The notes under the pieces were generated by a model. It was not told the DNA's origin, did no database searches, and worked only from the letters and a program-made list of their open reading frames with translations. Source: Acidobacteriaceae bacterium (GTDB lineage Bacteria > Acidobacteriota > Terriglobia > Terriglobales > Acidobacteriaceae). From it: a stretch of 46,765 bases of DNA. A program made the position numbers and the translations under genes. Shown piece by piece: positions 34,797 through 42,795 of this stretch; positions within the stretch are counted from its first letter, which is position 1; each line of letters starts with the position of its first letter. Where the stretch lies: contig PLBY01000101.1 of NCBI GenBank assembly GCA_003134655.1, forward strand, positions 1 through 46,765, written 5' to 3'.

Positions 34797-35123
34797 ATGA
34801 TTGAAGTGATAGAAAAAGACAGAGGATCGAGGACTCGACAGACAGTGGACATCGAAACACGCAGAAAGAAGCAGCAGACCATGATGGTGCAGTTGGTGGA
34901 GCGAAAGGTACGCTCCCGGGCGAAGCAGTTGTACGAGACACGTGGTCAAGAAGAAGGCCAAGCATTGCAGGACTGGTTTCAGGCTGAATCGGAAGTTCTT
35001 GAAAATAGTATCCTTGCCCCGCTTTACCGGCGGCTTCGGACGGGCAACCATGACGTCCAGGAGGGCGACTCCACCCCGGAGTTTATCGCTCAGGATTCGC
35101 CCGCTTGCGAGAGTAACGCGTAA
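34797..35123 (+). CDS. DUF2934 domain protein
   Basis: 108 residues. Residues 38-70 (VRSRAKQLYETRGQEEGQAL then QDWFQAESEVLE) match the DUF2934 pattern, a short helical motif (R-x2-A-x2-L-YExRG...DWFxAE) found in many soil and rhizobial bacteria. The N-terminus is basic and the C-terminus is acidic and disordered. The function of the domain is unknown. ATG 34797 follows a weak AGGGATCAG. It converges on the HAF-repeat gene. Confidence 0.8.
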   Translation: MIEVIEKDRGSRTRQTVDIETRRKKQQTMMVQLVERKVRSRAKQLYETRGQEEGQALQDWFQAESEVLENSILAPLYRRLRTGNHDVQEGDSTPEFIAQDSPACESNA

Positions 35124-35147
35124 TCCCCTTCTCGGATCTAACCCCGA

Positions 35148-36155
35148 CTATTGTGGTGTAAGCAGGAAGGCGTGGCTTTCCCCGTTGATCAAACCTGAGC
35201 CTGTAATCTGTCCAGCGTCATTGATGGCATAGGCGAAGAGCAGCGTCCAGCCCGAGGTCGCGTCGATTAGACTGTTCAGGTCCTGCATCCCCTCGGTCTG
35301 GGTCCAAATAAACGCATGACCGCTCTCCCCGACGACCTGCCCTTTGTTGTTGATGCTATTTGCTCCGCTGGCCGAGGAGTCGGGCAATATTCCCAAGTCC
35401 CGCATGCCGCTTGAAGACCACAACACCGCGTGAACGCAGGAAGAACCACAGGAAGAAGTTCCCACGACCTGCCCCGAGTCATTCACAGCGTTGGCCGTAG
35501 CGCTCGTGCTCTTGCCACTATCCAACGTGCCCAGATCTTTCATGCGAGCGGACTTGGACCAGCTGAAAGCATGCCAGTTGCCAGCGATCGTGTTCGACAT
35601 GCCGACAACCTGGCCGAGATTGTTGACGCCGAAGGCTTCGCTGTAATACCCCTTGGGCAGAACGCCTAAATTCTGCATTCCGCGGTCCTTGCTCCAGAGG
35701 AAGGCGTTCGGCGAAGTGGTCGCGCTGTTGGACGCGCCTACAACTTGAGCGGAAGCATTGATGGCGTCGGCCCAACTCTGTGTGCCGCCCGGGAGGGTGC
35801 CCAGGTCTTGGATTCCGCTGTGGGTCCAGAGGACAGCGTGGGTATTCTCGATTTCGTTGTAGGTGGCATAGCCCGCGATCAGGCCGGTGGCGTTGATGCC
35901 CATCGCGACTGAGTATCTTTCGCCTTTCAACCGCGGCAAGCCGAGCATGGTTTGACCGGGAGTCCAGACGAAACCTTGCAGGTTGTACTCATCGTCGCCG
36001 ACGACCTGCCCGGCGGGGCTGAGGGCACGGCCCTCGCTGGTCGTGTCTCCGGAGAGCAAGCCCAAATCTGTGACGGTGTAGGACTGCGCCGCAGCCAGAG
36101 GCGCAAGAACGAGCAGCGTGAAGACCAAGAGCGCGGGCTGGTTTGCTCTCGCCAT
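35148..36155 (-). CDS. Secreted HAF-repeat protein
   Basis: 335 residues with a signal peptide (LLVFTLLVLAPLAAA). The mature part consists of about seven repeats of the HAF type: a pattern like HAVLWTHSGIQDLGTLPGGT followed by WADAINASAQVVG. Seen variants are HAFSWSKSARMKDLGTLDSG, HAVLWSSSGMRDLGILPDSS and HAFIWTQTEGMQDLNSLID. The repeats probably fold as a beta-propeller. Such proteins are extracellular, function unknown. GAGGTG lies just upstream of ATG 36155. It is followed (upstream on the map) by the deoxyhypusine-synthase-like gene on the same strand with 58 bases between. Confidence 0.92.
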   Translation of the reverse strand: MARANQPALLVFTLLVLAPLAAAQSYTVTDLGLLSGDTTSEGRALSPAGQVVGDDEYNLQGFVWTPGQTMLGLPRLKGERYSVAMGINATGLIAGYATYNEIENTHAVLWTHSGIQDLGTLPGGTQSWADAINASAQVVGASNSATTSPNAFLWSKDRGMQNLGVLPKGYYSEAFGVNNLGQVVGMSNTIAGNWHAFSWSKSARMKDLGTLDSGKSTSATANAVNDSGQVVGTSSCGSSCVHAVLWSSSGMRDLGILPDSSASGANSINNKGQVVGESGHAFIWTQTEGMQDLNSLIDATSGWTLLFAYAINDAGQITGSGLINGESHAFLLTPQ

Positions 36156-36213
36156 CGGGCACCTCGAAAATCAAAAGAGTTGCTTCCCTGGCCCATTCAG
36201 ACTGCCGAGCATT

Positions 36214-37371
36214 CTACTTCCGTTTTGCCAGTTCTTTTTTTCCTTTTTTCGCGGTCTTGTGCCCTTTGCCCAGGCGCTCCAACACTGCGGCCACGATGAT
36301 CGGAAGGCCGACCGTTGCGTCGACGAAGACCTCGCCGAATTTTCCGCCTTCCGATGGCGGCACGAATTTTCCCCAGGAAATTGCTTCGCTGTAGGGACTG
36401 CCCGACAACCCGCCCCAGTAAACGGGCTCTGGGCAAATCCTGAGGCCGTAGTGATAGCGCTTCAGAGGGACGTTCTCGCCGAGGCGCCGGTGGCGGAGTT
36501 CGATGAAGGGTCCGAACTGCTGCGACCAGTTGCGCGGAACGCCGCCGCCGATGGTAAAGATTCCGAGCTTCTTCTGGCGCAGGAGGGTTGCGGCAAAGTG
36601 CTCGAGGTCTTCGAAGGGATCAAAGCGAATCTTGTGTCTTCCCGTGGATTCCCGCAGCCGGTTGTTCAGGGCGGTATCGAGACCGAGCTCGGAGTCGCTG
36701 AAGGCGGGCACGAAGACTGGGACGCCTTGTTCGTATGCGGACTTCAGGATTCCGCGCTGGTTCTGATCGCGCTTGGCGAGATAGGCTCCGATGGCGTGGT
36801 TCAGCTTGTAGGAGCACATGACCTCGTTGTGGTCCCAGGCCTCGAGGACGGCAGCCATGACCTCCTCGACGTCGTCGAGATTCTGCTCGGGTTCGAGCGT
36901 GTCGTAAACGCGGTTGTAGCCCTGCTCGTAGAGTTCCTCGTCGGAGACTTCCGGATTGGCGCGGAAGTGGGCTCGGCCGGTGGCCTCGACCAGTCCGTGA
37001 GCCATCAAAGCGCCGGTGGAGACGATGGCGTTCACGATGCCGCGGTCGATCAGCTCGGTGACAATCAGGCCCTGCTTTGCTACGGTCATGGCGCCGGCGA
37101 GGGTCATCACGATAAAAGCGTCTTCGTCGAGCGCCATCGCCTCGAGGACGTCGGCGGCCTCGCCCAGCTGGCGACCGGTGAAGGCGGTCTTGGACATCGC
37201 GCGGACCAGGCCGTCGATCGAGTGGATCTTCCCCAGGTCGAGGGGCTCGAGCGGAATCAGTCGGTCTTCGATGGGATTGTGCAGATGGCGGTCTTTGCCC
37301 TCACCGCCGGGCGCATTTCCCTGTCCCTGATGCGAATGGTCCTTCGAGTGGCCGTGATTGTTGTGCTTCAA
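36214..37371 (-). CDS. Deoxyhypusine synthase-like protein (possible homospermidine synthase)
   Basis: 385 residues. The deoxyhypusine synthase fold is clear: NAD-binding segment IVMTLAGAMTVAKQGLIVTELID, VNAIVSTGALMAHGLVEA, VPVFVPAFSDSELGL, and the C-terminal AISWGKFVPPSEGG. Bacteria lack eIF5A, and related proteins make homospermidine or act on spermidine/putrescine; this is inferred from family knowledge. At the position of the catalytic Lys of eukaryotic enzymes the sequence is IGGGVPRNWSQQ, with Arg. TTG 37371 is chosen since GGAGG lies 6 bases upstream. The first 30 residues are His-rich (HNNHGHSKDHSHQ) and may bind metal. It lies between the arginine decarboxylase and aguBA genes. Confidence 0.85.
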   Translation of the reverse strand: MKHNNHGHSKDHSHQGQGNAPGGEGKDRHLHNPIEDRLIPLEPLDLGKIHSIDGLVRAMSKTAFTGRQLGEAADVLEAMALDEDAFIVMTLAGAMTVAKQGLIVTELIDRGIVNAIVSTGALMAHGLVEATGRAHFRANPEVSDEELYEQGYNRVYDTLEPEQNLDDVEEVMAAVLEAWDHNEVMCSYKLNHAIGAYLAKRDQNQRGILKSAYEQGVPVFVPAFSDSELGLDTALNNRLRESTGRHKIRFDPFEDLEHFAATLLRQKKLGIFTIGGGVPRNWSQQFGPFIELRHRRLGENVPLKRYHYGLRICPEPVYWGGLSGSPYSEAISWGKFVPPSEGGKFGEVFVDATVGLPIIVAAVLERLGKGHKTAKKGKKELAKRK

Positions 37372-37476
37372 CGCGAGCCTCCAAACCGATTGCAATTCTT
37401 CCCGACAGGATACTGTACAGGAACCGGGTGAAAGGACGCCACGCCACGAATCCACAGCTCGGTTAAACTGCCATCG

Positions 37477-38451
37477 ATGGCGAGCAAGCGCAACTTCGAG
37501 GAACAGGTCGCAGCCCTGGATGAGCTGCGCTCGCAGCCGGAAGAATCGCGGGTCGGGTCACTGCGGAAAGCACTCGCACAGCGCAACAACTTTCTCGCGG
37601 CGAAAGCGGCTGATCTGGTGCGCGAATTCCGCATGGCGCAGTTAATGCCGGAATTGCTGAGTGCTTTCGAGCGCTTCTTTGAGAGTCCGGAGAAGAGCGA
37701 TCCGCAATGTTGGGCCAAGAACTCACTCAGCGGGGCGCTCGCCGCCCTCGAGTGCCAGGATGCCGAAGTGTTCCTGCGCGGGATGCGTCACATCCAGATG
37801 GAACCGGTTTGGGGAGGCCGCTCCGACACTGCCGGGACCCTGCGCGCCACCTGCGCTCTCGCCCTGGTGCAGTGCCGCAACCTGACGGAAAAAGATCTGC
37901 TGGAGCATCTCATTGACTTGTTCGCGGACAAGGACAAGGCAGTGCGAGCAGAGGTGGTTCGGGCTGTGGAGCGGTTGGACTCGCCGTCGGCATCGCTTCT
38001 GCTACGCCTGAGAGCGGTTCTTGGCAATGATGAGTCGGAGGTTCTGGGTGCGTGCTACGGCGGAGTACTGCGAATCGAAGGCGCGCGTGCTATTCCCTGG
38101 GTACGGCGATTCTTGGCCTCTGGTGATGACTCAGCAGCCGAAGCCGCCCTCGCCATTGCTGGCACGCATTCGGCGGATGGATTCAAGGTGTTGCAGGAAT
38201 GTCTCGCTAAGGCGACCGATTCGTGGTGGCGCTCGGTGCTGCTGTCCGCGATCTCCCTGACGCGGCAAGACGAGGCGCTGGAGTTTCTGCTGGAGCTGGT
38301 TCGCACGGAATCGCTCGACGCAGAGGCCGCGATCGAGGCTGTTCTGCGCTCCGTGCCTTCGGAGGAAGTGATCAAACGCCTGGAGAGCCGGGTTGCAGAC
38401 AATGCGCGGTTGAAGCGCGCCTTCGCAACCCACCGCAGCGCGTCTTCCTGA
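37477..38451 (+). CDS. HEAT-repeat-like helical protein
   Basis: 324 residues, almost entirely helical, with repeats of the HEAT/Armadillo type: LLRRAV-like units such as LFADKDKAVRAEVVRAVERL, VLGNDESEVLGACYGGVLRI and LASGDDSAAEAALAIAG. Such proteins serve as protein-protein scaffolds or regulators. No catalytic motif or signal peptide is seen. The start ATG 37477 lies 105 bases from the divergent deoxyhypusine-synthase-like gene. The partner is unknown. Confidence 0.75.
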   Translation: MASKRNFEEQVAALDELRSQPEESRVGSLRKALAQRNNFLAAKAADLVREFRMAQLMPELLSAFERFFESPEKSDPQCWAKNSLSGALAALECQDAEVFLRGMRHIQMEPVWGGRSDTAGTLRATCALALVQCRNLTEKDLLEHLIDLFADKDKAVRAEVVRAVERLDSPSASLLLRLRAVLGNDESEVLGACYGGVLRIEGARAIPWVRRFLASGDDSAAEAALAIAGTHSADGFKVLQECLAKATDSWWRSVLLSAISLTRQDEALEFLLELVRTESLDAEAAIEAVLRSVPSEEVIKRLESRVADNARLKRAFATHRSASS

Positions 38452-38493
38452 GGTCCCGCAGGGGCCGCCCTGGCACAAAGGAGAACCTCTATC

Positions 38494-38512
38494 GCAGCGC
38501 TAAAAGCGCTGC
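38494..38512. repeat. Hairpin repeat GCAGCGC-TAAAA-GCGCTGC
   Basis: A perfect 7-base-pair hairpin with a TAAAA loop, the same design as 23308-23325. It lies between the HEAT-like gene and aguB. Confidence 0.6.
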
Positions 38513-38642
38513 GCCACCCAAAAGCGAATTTTCGTCGGAAGCCAGTCGCTCCTGTAGTCTGTCAGCAAACTGGAAAGGTCCACCCTATCCAAACGATCCC
38601 TCAATGAAGTACCAGTCATGAAGAGGGCCTGGCGATGGGTTC

Positions 38643-38674
38643 TGCTGAAAGCTTACGGCTGATAGCTGACAGCT
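38643..38674 (+). repeat. Single arm of the CAGCTTTCAGC repeat
   Basis: TGCTGAAAGCTTACGGCTGA then TAGCTGACAGCT, matching the right arm at 30857-30892. It lies 36 bases before the aguB start. Confidence 0.65.
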
Positions 38675-38710
38675 CTCCCTGCTATATTTGTTCGCGGAGG
38701 TTGGAAACGC

Positions 38711-39613
38711 GTGCCCCCTGAGAAATTTCGCGTGGCGCTGGTGCAGATGTCGTGCGGCCCGGAGCCGGAACAGAATCTTGAGAAGGCCATCAGCCGAGTT
38801 GCAGACGCTGCCGGGCGTGGGGCCCAGGTCGTCTGCCTGCCCGAACTTTTTCAGACACAATATTTCTGCCAACGCGAAGATCATGCGCTGTTCGATTTGG
38901 CCGAACCCATTCCTGGTCCGACGACCGAGAGACTGGCGGCCACGGCGCGAAACTATGGGGTGGTTCTGATCGCATCGCTGTTCGAGAAACGGGCCGCTGG
39001 CGTCTACCACAACACCGCGGCAATCTTCGACAGCGACGGTTCCCTGCGCGGACTTTATCGCAAGATGCACATCCCGGACGATCCGCTCTATTACGAGAAG
39101 TTTTATTTCACTCCCGGGGACTTGGGATTCCGCGCGCTCGACACCAGCGCGGGGCGAATCGGGACGCTGGTCTGCTGGGATCAGTGGTATCCGGAGGGCG
39201 CTAGGCTGACGGCATTGCAGGGAGCGCAGATACTCTTCTATCCGACGGCAATTGGATGGCATCCGGCGGAGAAGGCGGAGTACGGCGTGGCCCAGCACGA
39301 TGCCTGGCGGACGATCCAGCGGGCTCACGCAATTGCGAATGGCGTTTATGTGGCGGTCGTGAACCGCGTCGGATTCGAGACCGGCAATATTCGGGGCAAG
39401 TCAGCGCCTGGACAAGGACTTGAGTTCTGGGGTAGATCGTTTTTTTGTGATCCTTTCGGGCGCGTGCTCGCCGAAGGCTCGCATGACCGGGAGGAGATCC
39501 TGGTCGGTGATGTCGACCTGAAGGCACTGGAGGATATCCGGAGAAATTGGCCTTTTCTGCGGGACCGCCGCATCGACGCGTATGCTCCTATCACCAAACG
39601 CTTGATCGACTAG
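38711..39613 (+). CDS. aguB: N-carbamoylputrescine amidase
   Basis: 300 residues. It hydrolyses N-carbamoylputrescine to putrescine, CO2 and NH3, the last step of the agmatine route. It is a nitrilase-superfamily enzyme with the Glu45-Lys118-Cys155 triad (LPELFQTQYFC, YRKMHIPDDP, VCWDQWYPEG). The stretches LYYEKFYFTPGD and FWGRSFFCDPFG are typical of the AguB/plant CPA branch. GTG 38711 is chosen: GGAGG lies 10 bases upstream and the domain begins at once. It ends 16 bases before aguA on the same strand, so the two form an operon. Confidence 0.96.
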   Translation: MPPEKFRVALVQMSCGPEPEQNLEKAISRVADAAGRGAQVVCLPELFQTQYFCQREDHALFDLAEPIPGPTTERLAATARNYGVVLIASLFEKRAAGVYHNTAAIFDSDGSLRGLYRKMHIPDDPLYYEKFYFTPGDLGFRALDTSAGRIGTLVCWDQWYPEGARLTALQGAQILFYPTAIGWHPAEKAEYGVAQHDAWRTIQRAHAIANGVYVAVVNRVGFETGNIRGKSAPGQGLEFWGRSFFCDPFGRVLAEGSHDREEILVGDVDLKALEDIRRNWPFLRDRRIDAYAPITKRLID

Positions 39614-39629
39614 GACCCGAGAATTCACT

Positions 39630-40775
39630 GTGGCTAAAGCCCTGCGCAGATCTTCAAGTAAAACCTCGACCGTCGAAACAGCGACTCCGGCGGCGCTCGG
39701 ATACCGCATGCCGGCAGAATGGGAGCCACACGCCGCTACATGGCTGGCGTGGCCGCACTATCACGGCGACTGGCCGGGTAAGTTCGAGCCGATTCCGTGG
39801 GTGTACGCCGAGATTATCCGCAATCTGGCGAAACATGAGCAGGTCGAGCTGATCCTCAACGATGCGAGCGCTGCGCGACAGGCGCGCAGAGTTCTGGAAC
39901 GCGGGGATGCTTTTTCGTCGAACATCCGATTTCATCGCTGGGCTACCAACCGGATCTGGCTGCGGGATTCGGGATGTATTTTCCTCACTCCACAGCCGGG
40001 CGTTGCCCGGCCGGACAGCCGAGGGCGGCTGTCCCCACATGAACCTGGTTCACTTGCGCTGAAGTTTCGCTTTAATGCTTGGGCGAAGTATTCGAACTGG
40101 AGGCATGACGAAAAGATCGGCAGCCTGATGGCGAAGGCGGCGCACGCCGACGAACTTCGAGCCGTGTCCAAGGGCGAACGGATGGTGCTCGAAGGCGGAT
40201 CGATCGACGTGAACGGCCGCGGCACTTTGCTCACTACCGAGGAGTGTTTGCTCTCCACTACTCAGCAGCGCAATCCGTCGATGGACCGTGCAGCCTATGA
40301 GCAGTTGTTCGCGGACTATTTTGGTGCCCAGTCCGTCATCTGGCTCGATTGTGGCATCGCTGGCGATGACACGCACGGCCACGTCGACGACATCACGCGC
40401 TTCGTCGCGTCCAATACTGTGATCACGATGGTCGAGCAAAATGAACGCAGCGAAAATTATGTGCCGCTGCGTGCCAACTTGGGCCGGTTGAGAAACGCTC
40501 GCACCTCCGACGGACAGAAGCTTGAGATCGTCGAGATCCCGATGCCGCGCCCGGTGTTGTTTGAAGATCGGCAGTTGCCCGCCAGCTACGCCAATTTTTA
40601 CATCGCGAATGGGGCGTTGCTGGTCCCGGTATTCAACGATCCCAATGATCGCATCGCCCTTAACACGCTTGCAGAACTCTTTCCCACGCGAGAGATAGTG
40701 CCGATATACGCCGGCGATTTAATCTGGGGATTTGGCGCACTCCACTGCATGACCCAGCAGCAGCCGCGAAAATAA
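39630..40775 (+). CDS. aguA: Agmatine deiminase with an in-frame repeat insertion
   Basis: 381 residues from GTG 39630. It converts agmatine to N-carbamoylputrescine and ammonia. Pentein-fold features: AEWEPHAATWLAWPH, IWLRDSGCIF, MVLEGGSIDVNG, DDTHGHVDDITRFV and the catalytic Cys373 in FGALHCMTQQQP. ATG 39708 would cut the N-terminus but is possible. Between IWLRDSGCIFLT and ALKFRFNAWAKY about 20 residues (121-140, PQPGVARPDSRG...) are encoded by a double-hairpin repeat (39995-40034); family members normally have only a short turn here. The frame is kept, so the enzyme may still work. It is downstream of aguB. Confidence 0.93.
   Translation: MAKALRRSSSKTSTVETATPAALGYRMPAEWEPHAATWLAWPHYHGDWPGKFEPIPWVYAEIIRNLAKHEQVELILNDASAARQARRVLERGDAFSSNIRFHRWATNRIWLRDSGCIFLTPQPGVARPDSRGRLSPHEPGSLALKFRFNAWAKYSNWRHDEKIGSLMAKAAHADELRAVSKGERMVLEGGSIDVNGRGTLLTTEECLLSTTQQRNPSMDRAAYEQLFADYFGAQSVIWLDCGIAGDDTHGHVDDITRFVASNTVITMVEQNERSENYVPLRANLGRLRNARTSDGQKLEIVEIPMPRPVLFEDRQLPASYANFYIANGALLVPVFNDPNDRIALNTLAELFPTREIVPIYAGDLIWGFGALHCMTQQQPRK
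39995..40034. repeat. Double-hairpin repeat inside aguA
   Basis: GCCGGGC (39995-40001) pairs with GCCCGGC (40005-40011) around GTT, and directly after it GGACAGCC (40013-40020) pairs with GGCTGTCC (40027-40034) around GAGGGC. It is followed by CCACAT. Both stems are perfect. The same hairpin-CCACA layout is seen at 639-725, 13791-13820 and 25674-25765. Confidence 0.85.
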
Positions 40776-40786
40776 TCATTTGCTAA

Positions 40787-40850
40787 ATGGAGCGCCGGGC
40801 GTCCCCGCGCGGCCCACCTGCATTGGACGGGCGAGACGCCCGTCACTCCA
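40787..40850 (+). repeat. ATGGAGCGCCGGGCGTCCCC repeat, copy 1
   Basis: Begins ATGGAGCGCCGGGCGTCCCC and ends with the hairpin GACGGGCGAGACGCCCGTC. Its left part recurs at the window's right edge (46743). It precedes cinA, whose frame stays open through it. Confidence 0.75.
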
Positions 40851-40876
40851 CCACCCGATCGTTTACACTTCTACTC

Positions 40877-42121
40877 GTGAACGCCGAGATCATCGCGGTC
40901 GGGTCAGAGTTGCTGACTCCGCATCGTCAGGACACCAACTCGCTTTACCTCACCGAAAAACTGAATGAACTGGGTATCGAAGTGCGCTTCAAGTGCATTG
41001 TGGGCGACGATGCTCAAGGACTCACTGCAAGCGCAAAACTGGCGATGCGCCGCTCCGACATTATTATTTTCACGGGCGGACTCGGTCCCACTGAAGACGA
41101 CCTCACCCGCGAATCGGTGGCCGAAGCTCTCGGTTTGAAACTGCAACGCGATCCCGCACTTATTGCGCAGCTTGAAGATCGGTTCGCCAAGCGCGGCATC
41201 AAGATTTCGCCCAATAATTTCAAACAGGCAGACGTCTTGACCAGCGCCGCGATTCTGCCGAATCCCGTGGGCACCGCTCCCGGGCAATGGATCGCCGGTA
41301 AATACGATGGTCGAGACCGAATTCTCGTGCTCTTGCCCGGTCCTCCGCACGAACTCAAAGCCCTGTTCGAAGCGGAATGCGTCTCCCGTTTGCGTGCCCG
41401 AATTCCCGTCCAGCACATCGCTACGCGCACCTTGAAAATGGCGATGATGCCGGAATCGCAAGTCGACGCTCGCGCAGCGCCAATTTATAAAACATACTCT
41501 GACGTGGAAACGACGATCCTGGCGGGCGCGGGCGAGATTCAACTCCACATGCGTTGTCGCAAGGATTCCAAGGCTGAGGCCGAGGCTCGAGTGGAGGAAC
41601 TCACGGAAAAGATCGAAGACGAACTCGGCGACGCGATTTTCTCGCGCAAAGGCGAAAGCATCGAGCAGATCGTAAGCTACCTTTTGCAGATGCGAAACAT
41701 GACTCTGGCTGTCGCTGAGTCATGCACCGGTGGCCTGCTGGCGGAACGCATCACCTCGATCGGCGGCAGTTCGCGTTACTTTCTTGGCGGAGCAGTGGTC
41801 TATTCGAATGCCCTGAAAACGCAATTTGCGAACGTTCCAAAGTCGATGATTAATCAGCATGGAGCGGTCAGCCGCGAAGTGGCGGCGACAATGGCGGAAG
41901 GCATTCGCAAGCGCTGCGTGTCGAGTTATGGAGTCGGTATTACGGGAGTCGCCGGACCAAGCGGCGGGACCGACCAGAAACCGGTTGGCCTGGTCTACGT
42001 CGCTCTTGCAGGAGAAGAAGGCACGCAGGTGGTGGAGCGAAATTTTCTTGGCGATCGCAAACGCATCCGCCAGTTTGCAACCGAGCAGGCGCTGGAGATG
42101 GTTCGCCGGGCGTTGCGATAA
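40877..42121 (+). CDS. cinA: CinA-family protein (NMN amidohydrolase/competence-damage inducible)
   Basis: 414 residues from GTG 40877. The N-terminal MoaB/MogA-like domain (1-170) has VNAEIIAVGSELLTPHRQDT, the IFTGGLGPTEDDLTRE motif and LLPGPPHELKALF; in CinA proteins it hydrolyses ADP-ribose-type pyrophosphates. The C-terminal domain (250-414) is the NMN deamidase (PncC) with LAVAESCTGGLLAERITS, FLGGAVVYSNALK and GVAGPSGGTDQKPVGLVYV. Together they recycle pyridine nucleotides. The open frame extends to 40787, but those 30 codons lie in a repeat. A ribosome binding site is not clear. It lies 17 bases ahead of thpR. Confidence 0.95.
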   Translation: MNAEIIAVGSELLTPHRQDTNSLYLTEKLNELGIEVRFKCIVGDDAQGLTASAKLAMRRSDIIIFTGGLGPTEDDLTRESVAEALGLKLQRDPALIAQLEDRFAKRGIKISPNNFKQADVLTSAAILPNPVGTAPGQWIAGKYDGRDRILVLLPGPPHELKALFEAECVSRLRARIPVQHIATRTLKMAMMPESQVDARAAPIYKTYSDVETTILAGAGEIQLHMRCRKDSKAEAEARVEELTEKIEDELGDAIFSRKGESIEQIVSYLLQMRNMTLAVAESCTGGLLAERITSIGGSSRYFLGGAVVYSNALKTQFANVPKSMINQHGAVSREVAATMAEGIRKRCVSSYGVGITGVAGPSGGTDQKPVGLVYVALAGEEGTQVVERNFLGDRKRIRQFATEQALEMVRRALR

Positions 42122-42138
42122 CAACGGTGCTGGGAGTG

Positions 42139-42744
42139 ATGCGAATATTCATCGGCATCGATCTTGATCCGGAGGTGCGAGCCCGGATCGCCCGTTTCAT
42201 CGAAGGAGCGCAAGGCTTCGCGCTCGATGCCCGATGGGTGCGTCCGGAGTCGCTGCACATCACATTGAAATTCATCGGCGAACAGGCGCCGGAGCGCGTT
42301 GCGGCCATCGCCGAGAGGTTGCATGGAGAAAGCGTGGCGAGTGAAGAATTCGAGATCCACATCTCAGGGTATGGATTTTTCCCGACGGCGAAGGCTCCGC
42401 GAGTATTCTGGGTCGGAATAAATGCAGAGCCGCAGCTATCAGAACTCGCGAAGAACATTGATGCAGCTGTCGCCGAACTTGGCTTTCCGCGCGAAGACCG
42501 GCCGTACAGCCCGCATTTGACTTTAGCGCGCGGCGGCGCAGGAAGAAAATCAGGCTCTCCGAAATGGCGCAAGGGCGACGGCCCCAACTCAGTTTTCGCA
42601 ACCCTGGACAAGAGGCTCGCCGCGCTCGAGAAAATTGATTTCGGCAAAATGACGGCCCGCGAGTTTATTCTCTATCAGAGTCAGCTTTCAGCGGCAGGAT
42701 CGAAGTACACGAAGTTGTATAGTTTTCCACTGCAACGGGGATAG
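42139..42744 (+). CDS. thpR: RNA 2',3'-cyclic phosphodiesterase
   Basis: 201 residues, the LigT/2H phosphoesterase family. Both catalytic HxT motifs are present: HITL (His40, Thr42) and HLTL (His126, Thr128). It opens 2',3'-cyclic phosphates in RNA ends (and is known as LigT for tRNA-half ligation in vitro). ATG 42139 is used since GGGAG lies 6 bases upstream; a GTG at 42127 is also in frame. It lies 17 bases after cinA and is probably in its operon. Confidence 0.93.
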   Translation: MRIFIGIDLDPEVRARIARFIEGAQGFALDARWVRPESLHITLKFIGEQAPERVAAIAERLHGESVASEEFEIHISGYGFFPTAKAPRVFWVGINAEPQLSELAKNIDAAVAELGFPREDRPYSPHLTLARGGAGRKSGSPKWRKGDGPNSVFATLDKRLAALEKIDFGKMTAREFILYQSQLSAAGSKYTKLYSFPLQRG

Positions 42745-42795
42745 CGGGGAGATAGGCTTCTCTCTGCCTCGCGAGCCATCGTTTTTCGAATACGC

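Noticed and set aside
36118..37431. 437-codon plus-strand frame opposite the deoxyhypusine-synthase-like gene
   Set aside because: The opposite strand carries recognisable family motifs; this frame has none.
40787..40876. Longer N-terminus for CinA
   Set aside because: These codons lie in an interspersed repeat also present at 46743; the conserved N-terminus begins at GTG 40877.
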